DNA of 64,000 nucleotides from Megasphaera sp. MJR8396C (GCF_001546855.1 NZ_KQ958144.1:1-64000); one strand, 5' to 3'. Positions 41,795 to 51,671 are shown, counted from the stretch's first letter. Translations and numbers: made by a program. The notes: generated from the sequence alone by a model not told the origin.

Positions 41795-42068
41795 ATGTTG
41801 TCGATGAACGAAACGAGTATATCCGATTGTGGCAGCTACAGCGAGCCGATGGCAGTGAAAGTTCGGCGCAGACCGGCGGGTAGAATGGATTCGGGAGATG
41901 CGGCCTGAACGGTGACCAGTAGGGTGCGACGGTGTATTTCCACCGCTATCAAAGAGACGTGTATCGCCATGAGGCCGTACATGTAGAGCTGGACTCACTG
42001 AGTCAATTTGGGTGGTACCGCGGAAGAATCTGAACCTTTCGTCCCTTTGTAGGGATGGAAGGTTTTTT
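41795..42068 (+). promoter_or_regulatory. T-box leader, specifier UGG (Trp)
   Basis: The leader has the GA/kink-turn region GATGAACGAAACGAGTA, the AGCGAGCC...GGCAGTGAAAG apical part, the T-box proper TGGGTGGTACCGCGG (42009-42023) and a terminator (AACCTTTC at 42033, TAGGGA/TCCCTT inner stem, GGAAGGTT and T7 ending near 42068). In the specifier loop GAA-TGG-A places UGG at 41886-41888, a tryptophan codon. Uncharged tRNA-Trp should therefore turn on the downstream ECF transporter, which agrees with its TrpP-like substrate component. It accounts for most of the 490-base gap before the first coding start. Confidence 0.88.
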
Positions 42069-42098
42069 TGTTGTCTTCAAGCAAAAGGAGAGAGAAAG

Positions 42099-42914
42099 AT
42101 GCTGGAAATGAAGGATGTCAGTTTCAATTACGGTAGCGGTGTTCCCGTATTGGAAAGTGTCAATGTGCAAATCGGTGAAGGCGAGTTCATCGGTCTCGGC
42201 GGCCGTAACGGCTGCGGCAAGACGACGGTGACCCGCCTGCTCATGGGGCTCGAAAAGCCCGTATCCGGTGAGATTTTATATAATGGCAAGGTCATCAATG
42301 ACGACGATGCCTCGATTCGCAGTCATTTTATCGGCTACGTTTTCCAGCGGCCGGAGCGGCAGATGTTTCGGCCGACGGTCCGCGAAGAAGTGGCTTACGG
42401 CCCCAAGCAGCTGGGCATGAGTGAAGCCCAGATACAGGCGGCTGTAGACGAAGCTTTGAAAGCGACGCAGCTGACCGACCTTGCCGAATCGTATCCGCCC
42501 AATCTCAATCGCGGCGAAAAACAGCGGGTCGCCATCGCCTCGGCCATCGCCATGCATACCCAGTACATCATCCTCGATGAACCGACGAGCGGTCAGGACA
42601 GCGAAGATAAGGAACAGCTCATGGAACTCTTGAGCGAGCTCCATCAAAAGGGCATGACCATCCTCATCATCAGCCATGATATGGATATTTTTGCCGAATA
42701 CTGTCAGCGGGTCATCGTCATCGGCAATCATACCAAGGCCTTTGACGGGACGCCGGAAGAACTGTTTACCAAGCGCGATGATTTATATGATTTAGGCCTG
42801 AGCCGGCCTGATGCCGTCGCCTTGTCCATGGCGGCACCGGATTTTCCTTATTGTAAATCGATGAAAGAGTTTACGGCAGCCATGCTGGAAAGAATTGGAG
42901 GTACAAACAAATGA
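42099..42914 (+). CDS. ECF transporter ATPase subunit (first EcfA)
   Basis: Start ATG 42099 after AAAAGGAG; 271 residues. Walker A is GGRNGCGKTTVTRLL, the signature is an unusual LNRGEKQRVAIASAIA, Walker B YIILDEPTSGQD, and a Q-loop lies in YVFQRPERQMF, typical of EcfA proteins. It energises uptake together with the second ATPase domain in the fusion protein and with EcfT. The gene overlaps ecfT by ATGA. Confidence 0.92.
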   Translation: MLEMKDVSFNYGSGVPVLESVNVQIGEGEFIGLGGRNGCGKTTVTRLLMGLEKPVSGEILYNGKVINDDDASIRSHFIGYVFQRPERQMFRPTVREEVAYGPKQLGMSEAQIQAAVDEALKATQLTDLAESYPPNLNRGEKQRVAIASAIAMHTQYIILDEPTSGQDSEDKEQLMELLSELHQKGMTILIISHDMDIFAEYCQRVIVIGNHTKAFDGTPEELFTKRDDLYDLGLSRPDAVALSMAAPDFPYCKSMKEFTAAMLERIGGTNK

Positions 42915-43597
42915 TGAAAAAATTTGTCCCCGTTACGAAATTAATCGGTACCTTTGCCTTTTCTTTCTGGGCACTGGTCATGCACACGACCCTTCCGTTA
43001 GTCTGTCTGGTCGTCCTTGAACTCATCCTCTTAGGCATGTGCGGCAGCTTGTCGCGCAATATCAAGGCCGTCTTCAGTCTGGTCATTTTCGCGGCCTTCC
43101 TGGCTGTCGTCCAGCTTCTCGGCGGCGGTTCCCTGGAATCGGCTTACGTCACGGGCCTTCGCATGTTGGCCATGACCATTATCTTCATCATCTTGCTGAC
43201 GACGACGCGCCTTCAGGATTTGACGGCAGCCTTGGTCAAGCAGATCAGGATTCCTTATGAATACGCCTTCATGTTTACGGCGGCCCTGCGCTTCGTACCG
43301 GATTTCATCGCCGAAAGCCAGGCCGTTCAGGAAGCCCAGGCCTGCCGGGGCCTCTCGACGAAGGGCAATATTTTTAAGAAACTCGTCAATTATATGAGCG
43401 TCGTCCAGCCGCTGATGCTCAAATCCCTGGGCCGGTCGGAAACGATGGCCCTCAGCCTGGAACTGCGCGGATTCGGCAGTCACGAACACAGTTTTATGAG
43501 CAACGTTCAGCCGAAAGGGCGCGATTACATCGTCATCGTTGTCATGTTAGCCTTGAGCTGCGGCATCGTTTACCTGCGGCTTCAGGGAATGGTATAG
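42911..43597 (+). CDS. ECF transporter transmembrane subunit EcfT
   Basis: A 228-residue membrane protein with about five hydrophobic spans and the coupling helices: AQACRGLSTKGNIF and ALSLELRGFGS are the two A-R-G type motifs that contact the ATPases in EcfT. It overlaps the upstream ATPase by four bases and precedes the S-A fusion by 12. This is a group I, dedicated ECF module since all parts are in one operon. Confidence 0.92.
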   Translation: MMKKFVPVTKLIGTFAFSFWALVMHTTLPLVCLVVLELILLGMCGSLSRNIKAVFSLVIFAAFLAVVQLLGGGSLESAYVTGLRMLAMTIIFIILLTTTRLQDLTAALVKQIRIPYEYAFMFTAALRFVPDFIAESQAVQEAQACRGLSTKGNIFKKLVNYMSVVQPLMLKSLGRSETMALSLELRGFGSHEHSFMSNVQPKGRDYIVIVVMLALSCGIVYLRLQGMV

Positions 43598-43609
43598 GAG
43601 GGGAACTCG

Positions 43610-45085
43610 ATGAAACAAGTAGCAGACATTTCTAAATTAGAATTTCATCACCGTCAGGGCGGTCAGTTCCGCTGGATTACCATTACGACCCTGATGCTGG
43701 CCATCGGGACGATTCTCCATCTCGTATCGCCGAGCGTCGGCGGTGTTACGCCGAACTGGACGATTGCCACCTACTGCGTCGCCATTTGTTTGACCAAACC
43801 CAGTTATAAACAGGCTCTTGGCATCGGTCTCGTCGCAGCCTTAGTCAATGTCCTGACGTCGAAATCGGGCTTTCCTTACGGCAACCTCATCAGTGAACCT
43901 GTCGGCGCCCTGACCTGCGCCTTTATCGTCAAGAACCTGGCTTTCATCAAATTAAAGGGCCATTCCTGCCTGCCCGTCCTGACCGGCTTTGCGGCAACCT
44001 GCATGAGCGGCGGCGCCTTCGTCACTATTTTGAAATTCGTCATGGATCTTCCCAACGTCGTCTATTTTACGGCCATGCTGCCCTTAGTCGTCGTCATCGG
44101 CGCCTTGAATGCCATCGTCACGCCGCTCATGTATTTTCCGGCTCTGCGCCTCTTCGTATCGCGGGGCATCCTCGATTCCCTCGAAGAACAGGAAGTGGCT
44201 TCGGACCACAGCATGTATGAGTTGAAGCCGACGCAGGAAGGCCTCATCTCCATGGAACACCTTTCTTATATCTATAATAAACAGAAGACACCCGTCCTCG
44301 ACGATGTCAACTTGACCGTTCAAAAAGGCGATTTTCTGGTCATTACCGGTGAAAGCGGCAGCGGTAAGAGTTCGCTGTGCATGGCCATGACCGGTGCTAT
44401 TCCCCATTATTTTGGCGGCGTCATGAAAGGCATGGTCTACGTAAACGGTCAGGCGACGACGCAGACGACGATTTCGAAGCTGGCCGCCCAGGTCGGTGCC
44501 ATGCTCGACGATTACGACAGCCAGTTGGTGGCCATGACCGTTGAAGAAGAAATCGCCTTCAGCCTGGAAAATCAGGGCGTAGCTCCCGATAAGATCGACC
44601 AGGCCGTTACGGCGGCTTTGGAAAAGGTCCATATGCTGCCCTATCGCCAGCGCCCCTTGACCAAACTCTCCGGCGGCCAGCGTCAGCGATTGGTCATTGC
44701 CGACGTCTTGGCAACCAATCCCGACATCCTGGTCTTTGACGAACCGACGTCGGCCTTGGACCCCGAAGGGACCCACGAATTTTACGAATTGATCCACGAT
44801 TTGAACGTCACCTACGGTCACACCATCGTCGTCGTCGAACACACCCTGGAAGCGGCGCTGCCTTATGCCAACCGACTGGTCCTCATCGACCACGGCCATA
44901 TCCTCAGCGACGCCGACGTCGAAACGACCCTGCGCTATATGTACGACCACGATATTTATGCCAGCGCCATTCCCAAGATGTTCGCCTGCCAGATGGATCT
45001 TGAAAAAGCGGGCTGCCGCTTCGATGCGCCCTGGCTTTCGACGGAAACGGCCGTTGCCGCTGTCCAGAAAGGACTCCAGTCATGA
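43610..45085 (+). CDS. Fused TrpP-like S component and EcfA ATPase
   Basis: A 491-residue two-domain protein. Residues 1-195 are hydrophobic and resemble the tryptophan S component TrpP: LAIGTILHLVSPSVGG, P...ALGIGLVAALVNVLTS, FPYGNLISEPVGALTCAF. Residues 213-491 are an ABC ATPase with Walker A GESGSGKSSL, signature LSGGQRQRLVIADVLA and Walker B ILVFDEPTSALDP. S components are usually separate proteins, so covalent fusion to the ATPase is uncommon. The Trp T-box upstream independently supports tryptophan as substrate. It overlaps the next gene by ATGA. Confidence 0.9.
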   Translation: MKQVADISKLEFHHRQGGQFRWITITTLMLAIGTILHLVSPSVGGVTPNWTIATYCVAICLTKPSYKQALGIGLVAALVNVLTSKSGFPYGNLISEPVGALTCAFIVKNLAFIKLKGHSCLPVLTGFAATCMSGGAFVTILKFVMDLPNVVYFTAMLPLVVVIGALNAIVTPLMYFPALRLFVSRGILDSLEEQEVASDHSMYELKPTQEGLISMEHLSYIYNKQKTPVLDDVNLTVQKGDFLVITGESGSGKSSLCMAMTGAIPHYFGGVMKGMVYVNGQATTQTTISKLAAQVGAMLDDYDSQLVAMTVEEEIAFSLENQGVAPDKIDQAVTAALEKVHMLPYRQRPLTKLSGGQRQRLVIADVLATNPDILVFDEPTSALDPEGTHEFYELIHDLNVTYGHTIVVVEHTLEAALPYANRLVLIDHGHILSDADVETTLRYMYDHDIYASAIPKMFACQMDLEKAGCRFDAPWLSTETAVAAVQKGLQS

Positions 45086-45657
45086 AACTCCTCTGTTTAG
45101 GTGACAGTCTGACCTATGGTTACGATGTGCGGCCTCAGGAACGATGGACGACCTTGGTTTCGAATCGAAGTACGATAGAGATTGATAACAAGGGGCAGTG
45201 CGGCGATACGACGGCCGGCATGGTCTTTCGCCTGCACCAGCTCGACCTTATCGGCTACGATGCCTTCTTCGTCATGGGCGGCTCCAACGATATCCTCCTC
45301 GACAAGGATTTCTCCGCCGTCTGCCGGAATATGGAAAGCCTGGTTTCGCTGTTAAAATCCCAGGAGGAGCCCGTTTATATCGGCATTCCACCACTGACCA
45401 AATCGGAAAGCGCCTACTATGGCTGGCAGGAAGCCGGTGCCGTACATCGTCATAATGAGATCCTCCGCCGCTATCGCCAGTGGCTCTTGGACTATAGTGC
45501 GAACATGGACTGTACGGTCATCGACTTTTATCAGGCTCTGCTGGATGGCGAAGAGGCATCCGGGAAACCTCTCTACGCCGACGGCGTTCATCCCAATGCC
45601 GAAGGCTACGCCTTTTTTGCCGAAGCGGCACTGAAGGTGCTGGCGGCAAAGGCCTGA
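45082..45657 (+). CDS. GDSL/SGNH hydrolase
   Basis: A 191-residue cytoplasmic SGNH hydrolase: block I GDSLTYGYD (Ser), block II GQCGDTTAGM (Gly), block III GGSNDILL (Asn), and DGVHPNAEGY (Asp-His). No signal peptide. The family includes acyl-esterases and thioesterases. It is translationally coupled to the tryptophan ECF genes (ATGA overlap), but I see no obvious biochemical link. Confidence 0.88.
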   Translation: MKLLCLGDSLTYGYDVRPQERWTTLVSNRSTIEIDNKGQCGDTTAGMVFRLHQLDLIGYDAFFVMGGSNDILLDKDFSAVCRNMESLVSLLKSQEEPVYIGIPPLTKSESAYYGWQEAGAVHRHNEILRRYRQWLLDYSANMDCTVIDFYQALLDGEEASGKPLYADGVHPNAEGYAFFAEAALKVLAAKA

Positions 45658-45699
45658 TTCCTCATTTTTTATCGTGAAAATTTCATACTGCATACATAG

Positions 45700-45744
45700 C
45701 AAATCCCTCTGCCTTTCGTGTTCGAGAAGCAGAGGGATTTTTTG
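45700..45744. terminator. Bidirectional terminator
   Basis: AAATCCCTCTGC and GCAGAGGGATTT arms around a 17-base loop, with T tracts on both sides. It separates the ECF operon from the convergent MFS gene. Confidence 0.88.
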
Positions 45745-45748
45745 TATC

Positions 45749-47104
45749 TCAATGATTTAAGGTAGGTTCGGTGCCGGTGTAAAGGGCTGTCTTCGTTCGG
45801 GTGTCGAGGTGTACGTTTTCTTTCACCGTGCCATTTACCTTATATTTCAGGGTCAGGACTAAGAGGCCGGCGCTGAACATGAACAGGGCCATCAGGTAGT
45901 AGCCCATGGCGAAGCTCCCGGTCTGGGCCTGGACCCAGGCCATCATATTGGGCCCGAACATGCCGCCCAGGTTGCCGCAGGAATTGATGAGGGCAATGGA
46001 ACCGGCAGCGGCCGGACCGGAGAGGAAGGTCGTCGGAATGGTCCACCATACGCCCATGGATGCATGGATGCCGATGGCTGACAAGCAGATGAGAAACAGG
46101 GCGACGCCCATGTTGTGGGCAAAGGGCGAGAGCCCGAGGCCGACGGCGCCGACCGTGAGGGCGGCAAAGACGTGCCATACCTTGTCGCCGGTAACCGTTG
46201 CCGTATGGCCGATGATGAGCTGAACGACGAGGGCTGCTGCCATGGGGATGGCGATGGCCCCGCCGATGAGGGACGTCGACCAGCCGGAGAGGTTTTTCAG
46301 GACCGTCGGCATCCAGAAGTAAAAGCCCCAGAAACCGACGACCCACAGGAAGTAGATGAAGCAGAGCTTTAAGACTTTGGCATCGGTAAAGGCCTGAAGG
46401 ACGGTATATTTTTTCACGTGCTGCATGGCCCGTTGTTCTTGTTCATACATGTTGGTCAAGTATTCTTTTTCGGCGCCGGTCAGCCAATGGACTTGGTCCG
46501 GACGGTCTTTGACGGCCAGTAAGAAATAGAAGGCGAAGATGAGGGCCGGAATCGATTCCAAGATGAAGAGTTCCTGCCAGCCTAAGAGGCCGAAGAAAGA
46601 GTGTTCCAGTAGGACGCCGGCGATAGGAGCGCCGACGATGGTCGAAAGGAGGAGGGACGTCAGCATGAGCGACGTCGCCCGGGCCCGTTCGGCTGCCGTG
46701 AACCAGCGGGGGAATAAGAGGGAATAGATGACCGGATAGAGGCTGGCTTCGGAGGCTCCTAAGAGGAAGCGGCAGAGGTAGAATTGCCACTGCGTCGACA
46801 CGAAGGCCATGCAGAGGCTGACGGCGCCCCAGGTGAACATGATGCGGGCAATCCATTTCGACGCCGAAAACTTAGCGGCAAAGAGGGAACCGGGGATTTC
46901 CAGCAGCAGGTAACCGGCAAAGAAGATGCCGGCGCCAAAGCCGTATACTTCTGGCGACAACCAGCCCAGGGTCTGAGTCATGGTCAGCTTGGCATAGGAA
47001 ATGTTGACGCGGTCGATGCAGGCAATAATCGAAACGAGAAAGACCGGTAAAATAATGCGCAGATCTCTCCGCCGTTTAAGACTGTCGAAATTGATGTTTT
47101 CCAT
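45749..47104 (-). CDS. MFS transporter, anion:cation symporter (ACS) family
   Basis: A 451-residue protein with twelve predicted spans. RRRDLRIILPVFLVSIIACIDRVNISYAK and the GFGAGIFFAGYLLLEIPGSL run, then RFLLGASEASLYPVIY, are typical of the ACS family that imports organic acids such as glucarate or phthalate-like compounds. The start codon is preceded by GGAGG. The leader is a T-box that reads best as isoleucine, so the substrate may be a branched-chain amino acid precursor or relative; this is inference. Confidence 0.88.
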   Translation of the reverse strand: MENINFDSLKRRRDLRIILPVFLVSIIACIDRVNISYAKLTMTQTLGWLSPEVYGFGAGIFFAGYLLLEIPGSLFAAKFSASKWIARIMFTWGAVSLCMAFVSTQWQFYLCRFLLGASEASLYPVIYSLLFPRWFTAAERARATSLMLTSLLLSTIVGAPIAGVLLEHSFFGLLGWQELFILESIPALIFAFYFLLAVKDRPDQVHWLTGAEKEYLTNMYEQEQRAMQHVKKYTVLQAFTDAKVLKLCFIYFLWVVGFWGFYFWMPTVLKNLSGWSTSLIGGAIAIPMAAALVVQLIIGHTATVTGDKVWHVFAALTVGAVGLGLSPFAHNMGVALFLICLSAIGIHASMGVWWTIPTTFLSGPAAAGSIALINSCGNLGGMFGPNMMAWVQAQTGSFAMGYYLMALFMFSAGLLVLTLKYKVNGTVKENVHLDTRTKTALYTGTEPTLNH

Positions 47105-47155
47105 GATGCATTCCTCCTAGTAATCAGTTAGATTGTCATAAGATAAACATGAAAT

Positions 47156-47430
47156 AAAAAAACTCCCGCCCCATGAAGGGACGGAAGTTTTATATCCGCG
47201 GTACCACCCGATATTCCTTGCCAAAAAAACGCAAGGCGCTTTGTAACGTACTATCATACGCATTTCCTGTAACGTGGATCAGACGGTGCAGTTTACTGGT
47301 TTCAACTGCAATTCTCAGAGATGATTTTCCACGCTTCCTCCGGCTGCCGGCTTTCACCATACCCGGCTCGCTGTGTGCTTTTGCAAAGCTGTACTCTTTC
47401 TCGTCATCGAATGTCAATATATCGTGTTTA
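47156..47430 (-). promoter_or_regulatory. T-box leader of the MFS gene, specifier probably AUC (Ile)
   Basis: On the minus strand: GATGACGAGAAAGAGTACAG (kink-turn region), AGCGAGCCGGG and GGTGAAAGCCGGC (apical stem I), then GGAAAATCATCTCTGAG, the T-box CGGGTGGTACCGCGG (47210-47196) and a terminator (AACTTCCGTCCC / GGGGCGGGAGTT then T7, 47190-47156). The specifier reads AUC (47325-47323) when aligned from its 3' side and followed by the required purine. The alternative AAU (Asn) is followed by C. The bulge UGGU fits discriminator A73, as in tRNA-Ile, and not G73 as in tRNA-Asn. Confidence 0.8.
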
Positions 47431-47443
47431 AGTTATGCACCCT

Positions 47444-47472
47444 ATCATAGACTCATGAAGAAAGTTTGTCAA
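47444..47472 (-). promoter_or_regulatory. Promoter of the T-box-MFS transcript
   Basis: On the minus strand TTGACA (47472-47467), 17-base spacer, TATGAT (47449-47444), just upstream of T-box stem I. Confidence 0.85.
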
Positions 47473-47513
47473 GGAAAAAATGAAAAATATAAGGCGCAAA
47501 ATAATTTCTCAAT

Positions 47514-47544
47514 AAAAAAAGACTATCGCTTGACGATAGTCTTT
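47514..47544 (-). terminator. Terminator of tmRNA
   Basis: On the minus strand AAGACTATCG, loop TCAAG, CGATAGTCTT, then T7, directly after the tmRNA 3' end. Confidence 0.88.
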
Positions 47545-47550
47545 TGAATC

Positions 47551-47901
47551 TGGTGGAGATGAGGAGAGTCGAACTCCTGTCCGTAAATGCCGCCCCATGA
47601 ACTTCTCCGAGCGCAGACCTTGTTAGGATCTTAAACCGTTTTCGTACAAGGACAAACTAGACGATTCCAGCCTGTGAGTTTCCCGACACGGCTACCAGGC
47701 AAAACCATGTGGTATCCCGCTAAGTGACGTCTGCAAACTGCCCGCAGGATTAGCAGCAAGAGACGTTAGCCGCCCTTAGGCAGCTAAAGCAAAATTGTTT
47801 TCTTTTGCGTTTAATTTAAAAGGTTCACCGATTTACGGGCAGATGAAACCCCGGCTCGCTATTCATGATACAACCATCCACGTCGAAACCTTTACATCCC
47901 C
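47551..47901 (-). ncRNA. ssrA: tmRNA
   Basis: The 351-nt RNA has a tRNA-like end: 5' GGGGATGTAAAGG pairs with 3' CATCTCC followed by encoded ACCA, and the T-arm GAGTTCGACTC is present. The 5' part GGTTTCGACGTGGATGG is the usual tmRNA start. The tag frame (47808-47776) begins at a GCA resume codon and reads AKENNFALAA before TAA; with the charged alanine the added tag is AAKENNFALAA. The C-terminal ALAA is the normal proteolysis signal. The RNA rescues stalled ribosomes with SmpB. Confidence 0.96.
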
Positions 47902-47935
47902 ATGGATGCAGAATCCTATACAGGGATTCAATATA

Positions 47936-47963
47936 AGTATAACATACATTTTACAAATTGCAA
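47936..47963 (-). promoter_or_regulatory. Promoter of tmRNA
   Basis: On the minus strand TTGCAA (47963-47958), 16-base spacer, TATACT (47941-47936), about 35 bases before the mature 5' end, leaving a short precursor leader. Confidence 0.7.
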
Positions 47964-47983
47964 CTGTTCTTCGACGGGTCTTA

Positions 47984-47992
47984 TGATATAAT
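47984..47992 (+). promoter_or_regulatory. Extended -10 promoter of the YdcF gene
   Basis: TGATATAAT, a TGn-extended -10 box (TATAAT 47987-47992); no clear -35. The leader after it (48000-48060) can fold into GGGGCA/TGCCTC and GACTC/GAGTC stems of unknown meaning. Confidence 0.55.
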
Positions 47993-48079
47993 AGTAGCGA
48001 CGACGGGGCATCTCACTTTTTCTGATAGTGCCTCTCATCGAAAAGACTCGAACCAGAGTCGTAAGAAGGTGTCACTGAC

Positions 48080-48841
48080 ATGTTGTATCTTATTAAATGG
48101 ATGTACGCTTGGATTTTGCCCTTAGGCGGCATAGTACTGGCCTTTATGATTCTCACGGCCTATCTCTTTCGAAAGAAGCAGGGCGGCCGCTGGGCTATGC
48201 TCATCATTACGGCCCTGTTCTACCTGTTGTCCATCGAGCCCGTTTCGGACAGCCTCATCCGTCCTTTAGAAACGGCCTATGACCAACCGTCCCTGGAATC
48301 CCTTGACGGCGATGTCATCATCGTCCTCGGCGGCGGCTCCCGGGCCGGCGTACCCGATGTCGACGGCGTCGGTCAGGTCGGAAGTGCGGCGGCCAACCGG
48401 TTCTTGACAGCCCTTCGCTTGGAAAAGGCCAAGAACATCCCTATCTTGTTGTCCGGCGGAACCGTCCTTGAAGGCGAAGCCAATGAATCGCATATTGAAA
48501 AGCGGATGCTCCTGTCGCTGGGCGTTCCGGACAATCGAATCTTTATGGACGATAAAAGTCGAAATACGGCAGAAAACGCGGCTTTCTCCAAAGAAATCTG
48601 CCGGCAGCAGGGCTGGAAGAAGCCCATTCTGGTAACCAGTGCTTTCCATATGCCGCGGGCAGCCCGGTTTTTTAGCCGTGAAGGCATCGACTTTATACCC
48701 TATCCGTCGGACTATCGCATCAATGCCAAGATGATTTGGTCGCCTTACAGTGTCGTGCCTCAATCGGCGTACCTCCTCGATTCCTGCCTGGCCATCAAGG
48801 AATACGTCGGCATCGCGGCCGCCTCTTTGGGCATGCAATAA
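48080..48841 (+). CDS. YdcF/SanA family (DUF218) membrane-anchored protein
   Basis: A 253-residue protein with two N-terminal membrane spans (LDFALRRH-region in another frame is not used; the real one is YLIKWMYAWILPLGGIVLAF and AMLIITALFYLLS). The DUF218 domain follows: DVIIVLGGGSRAG, ILLSGGTVLEGE, MDDKSRNTAENAAF and ILVTSAFHMPRAARFF. Relatives (YdcF, SanA, ElyC) act in envelope processes; E. coli ElyC affects lipid-carrier use for peptidoglycan. The reaction is unknown. Confidence 0.87.
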   Translation: MLYLIKWMYAWILPLGGIVLAFMILTAYLFRKKQGGRWAMLIITALFYLLSIEPVSDSLIRPLETAYDQPSLESLDGDVIIVLGGGSRAGVPDVDGVGQVGSAAANRFLTALRLEKAKNIPILLSGGTVLEGEANESHIEKRMLLSLGVPDNRIFMDDKSRNTAENAAFSKEICRQQGWKKPILVTSAFHMPRAARFFSREGIDFIPYPSDYRINAKMIWSPYSVVPQSAYLLDSCLAIKEYVGIAAASLGMQ

Positions 48842-48844
48842 ATT

Positions 48845-50005
<1,161 letters not shown>

Positions 50006-50080
50006 TTTGTAGCGACGCATTTCCCAACGGGTAAACAGCCTCCCGTTACAAATCAGATTGAAACATCGAAAAGCGCTGAA

Positions 50081-50118
50081 AGGGGCTGTCGCTGCGGCGA
50101 CAGCCCCTTTTGTTTTTC
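50081..50118 (+). terminator. Terminator after gapA
   Basis: AGGGGCTGTCGC, loop TGCG, GCGACAGCCCCT then TTTGTTTTTC. It separates gapA from gpmI, perhaps with partial read-through. Confidence 0.88.
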
Positions 50119-50147
50119 TTTACTACAAAAAGGAGTAAAACACTACA

Positions 50148-51671
50148 ATGGCAAATAAAAAACCAGTAATGTTAATCATCATGGATGGTTTTGGCTGCAG
50201 CGATATCCAAAAAGATAATGCCGTAGCCCAGGCAGACCTCAAGGTCCTGCCGAAACTTTGGAAAGAATATCCCCATTCCTTCCTCGGTGCTTCGGGTGAA
50301 GATGTCGGCTTGCCTCACGGCCAGATCGGCAACTCCGAAGTCGGCCATCTCAATATCGGTGCCGGCCGCATCGTATATCAGGCCCTGACTAAAATCACCA
50401 AAGACATCAAAGAAGGTCCCTTCTTTGAAAAGCCGGCCCTGGTCGGCGCTATGGAAAACGCCAAGAAGAACGATTCGGCGCTCCATTTATTGGGCCTCGT
50501 ATCTCCCGGCGGCGTTCACAGCAGTGAACAGCACCTCTTCGGCCTTCTTGAAATGGCCAAACGCTTTGGCTTGAAAAAAGTCTATGTCCATGCCTTCCTC
50601 GACGGCCGCGACGTATTGCCCCGCAGTGCCGGCGAATTCTTGAAGGAACTCGAAGATAAATGCGCAGAACTCGGCGTTGGCGAAATCGCCACCATCAGCG
50701 GTCGTTATTACGCCATGGACCGCGATAAACGCTGGGAACGCGTTGAAAAAGCTTACGATGCCGTAGCCTTGGCAGAAGGACCGCAGGAACCAGATGCAGC
50801 CACGTGCTTGAAACATTCTTATGAAGCCGACGTTTCCGATGAATTCGTCGTTCCGACGGTCATCCATAAACACCCCGTTGAAGATGGGGACAGCGTCGTC
50901 TTCTTCAACTTCCGCCCCGACCGGGCTCGTCAGCTGACGACGGCTTTCGTCGTTCCCGACTTTGCCGAATTCCCGCGTCCGAAGAAATTGGACGTCTACT
51001 TTGCGACCATGACCCGCTATGAAGATGATCTTCCGGCTCACGTCGTATACGACAAGGAACGGATTCCGCATACCTTGGGCGAAGTCCTGGCCAAAGCCGG
51101 CAAGACCCAGCTGCGCATTGCTGAAACGGAAAAATACGCTCACGTTACGTATTTCTTCAACGGCGGCGAAGAAGAACCGAATCAGGGCGAAGACCGTATC
51201 TTGGTACCGTCCCCGAAGGTTGCTACCTATGACCTGCAGCCGGAAATGAACGCACCTATCGTTACGGAAAAAGTCATCGAACAGATCAAAGCCGATAAAT
51301 ACGACATGATTATGCTCAACTTTGCCAATGCCGACATGGTCGGTCACACCGGTGTCTTTGAAGCGGCTGTCAAAGCCGTTGAAACCGTCGACACCTGCGT
51401 CGGTAAAATCGTCGAAGCACTCCGCGCTGTCGACGGCCAGCTGCTCATCATCGCTGACCACGGCAATGCAGAAAAGATGGCTGATCCCGAAACGGGCAGC
51501 CCCTATACGGCTCATACGACCAATCACGTACCGTGCATCTTGGTCAGTGAAGAACACAAGAATGAACATCTCCACGACGGCATCTTAGCCGATGTCGCTC
51601 CGACGATGCTGACCCTGGCCGGAATGGATATTCCCAGTGAAATGACAGGCAAGAGCCTGCTTGATCAGTGA
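50148..51671 (+). CDS. gpmI: Phosphoglycerate mutase, cofactor-independent
   Basis: A 507-residue manganese-dependent enzyme. PVMLIIMDGFGCSD holds the first metal aspartate, QIGNSEVGHLNIGAGR the catalytic serine, and DGRDVLPRSAGEF, NFRPDRARQLT and LIIADHGNAEKM the remaining ligands. It interconverts 3- and 2-phosphoglycerate. No enolase gene follows in the window. Confidence 0.97.
   Translation: MANKKPVMLIIMDGFGCSDIQKDNAVAQADLKVLPKLWKEYPHSFLGASGEDVGLPHGQIGNSEVGHLNIGAGRIVYQALTKITKDIKEGPFFEKPALVGAMENAKKNDSALHLLGLVSPGGVHSSEQHLFGLLEMAKRFGLKKVYVHAFLDGRDVLPRSAGEFLKELEDKCAELGVGEIATISGRYYAMDRDKRWERVEKAYDAVALAEGPQEPDAATCLKHSYEADVSDEFVVPTVIHKHPVEDGDSVVFFNFRPDRARQLTTAFVVPDFAEFPRPKKLDVYFATMTRYEDDLPAHVVYDKERIPHTLGEVLAKAGKTQLRIAETEKYAHVTYFFNGGEEEPNQGEDRILVPSPKVATYDLQPEMNAPIVTEKVIEQIKADKYDMIMLNFANADMVGHTGVFEAAVKAVETVDTCVGKIVEALRAVDGQLLIIADHGNAEKMADPETGSPYTAHTTNHVPCILVSEEHKNEHLHDGILADVAPTMLTLAGMDIPSEMTGKSLLDQ

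Noticed and set aside
47323-47327. AAU (Asn) as the specifier of the MFS T-box
   Set aside because: It is followed by C instead of a purine, and the bulge UGGU does not suit the G73 of tRNA-Asn; AUC (Ile) fits both.
48000-48060. Possible riboswitch before the YdcF gene
   Set aside because: Two short stems can be drawn, but no known aptamer consensus or terminator follows.
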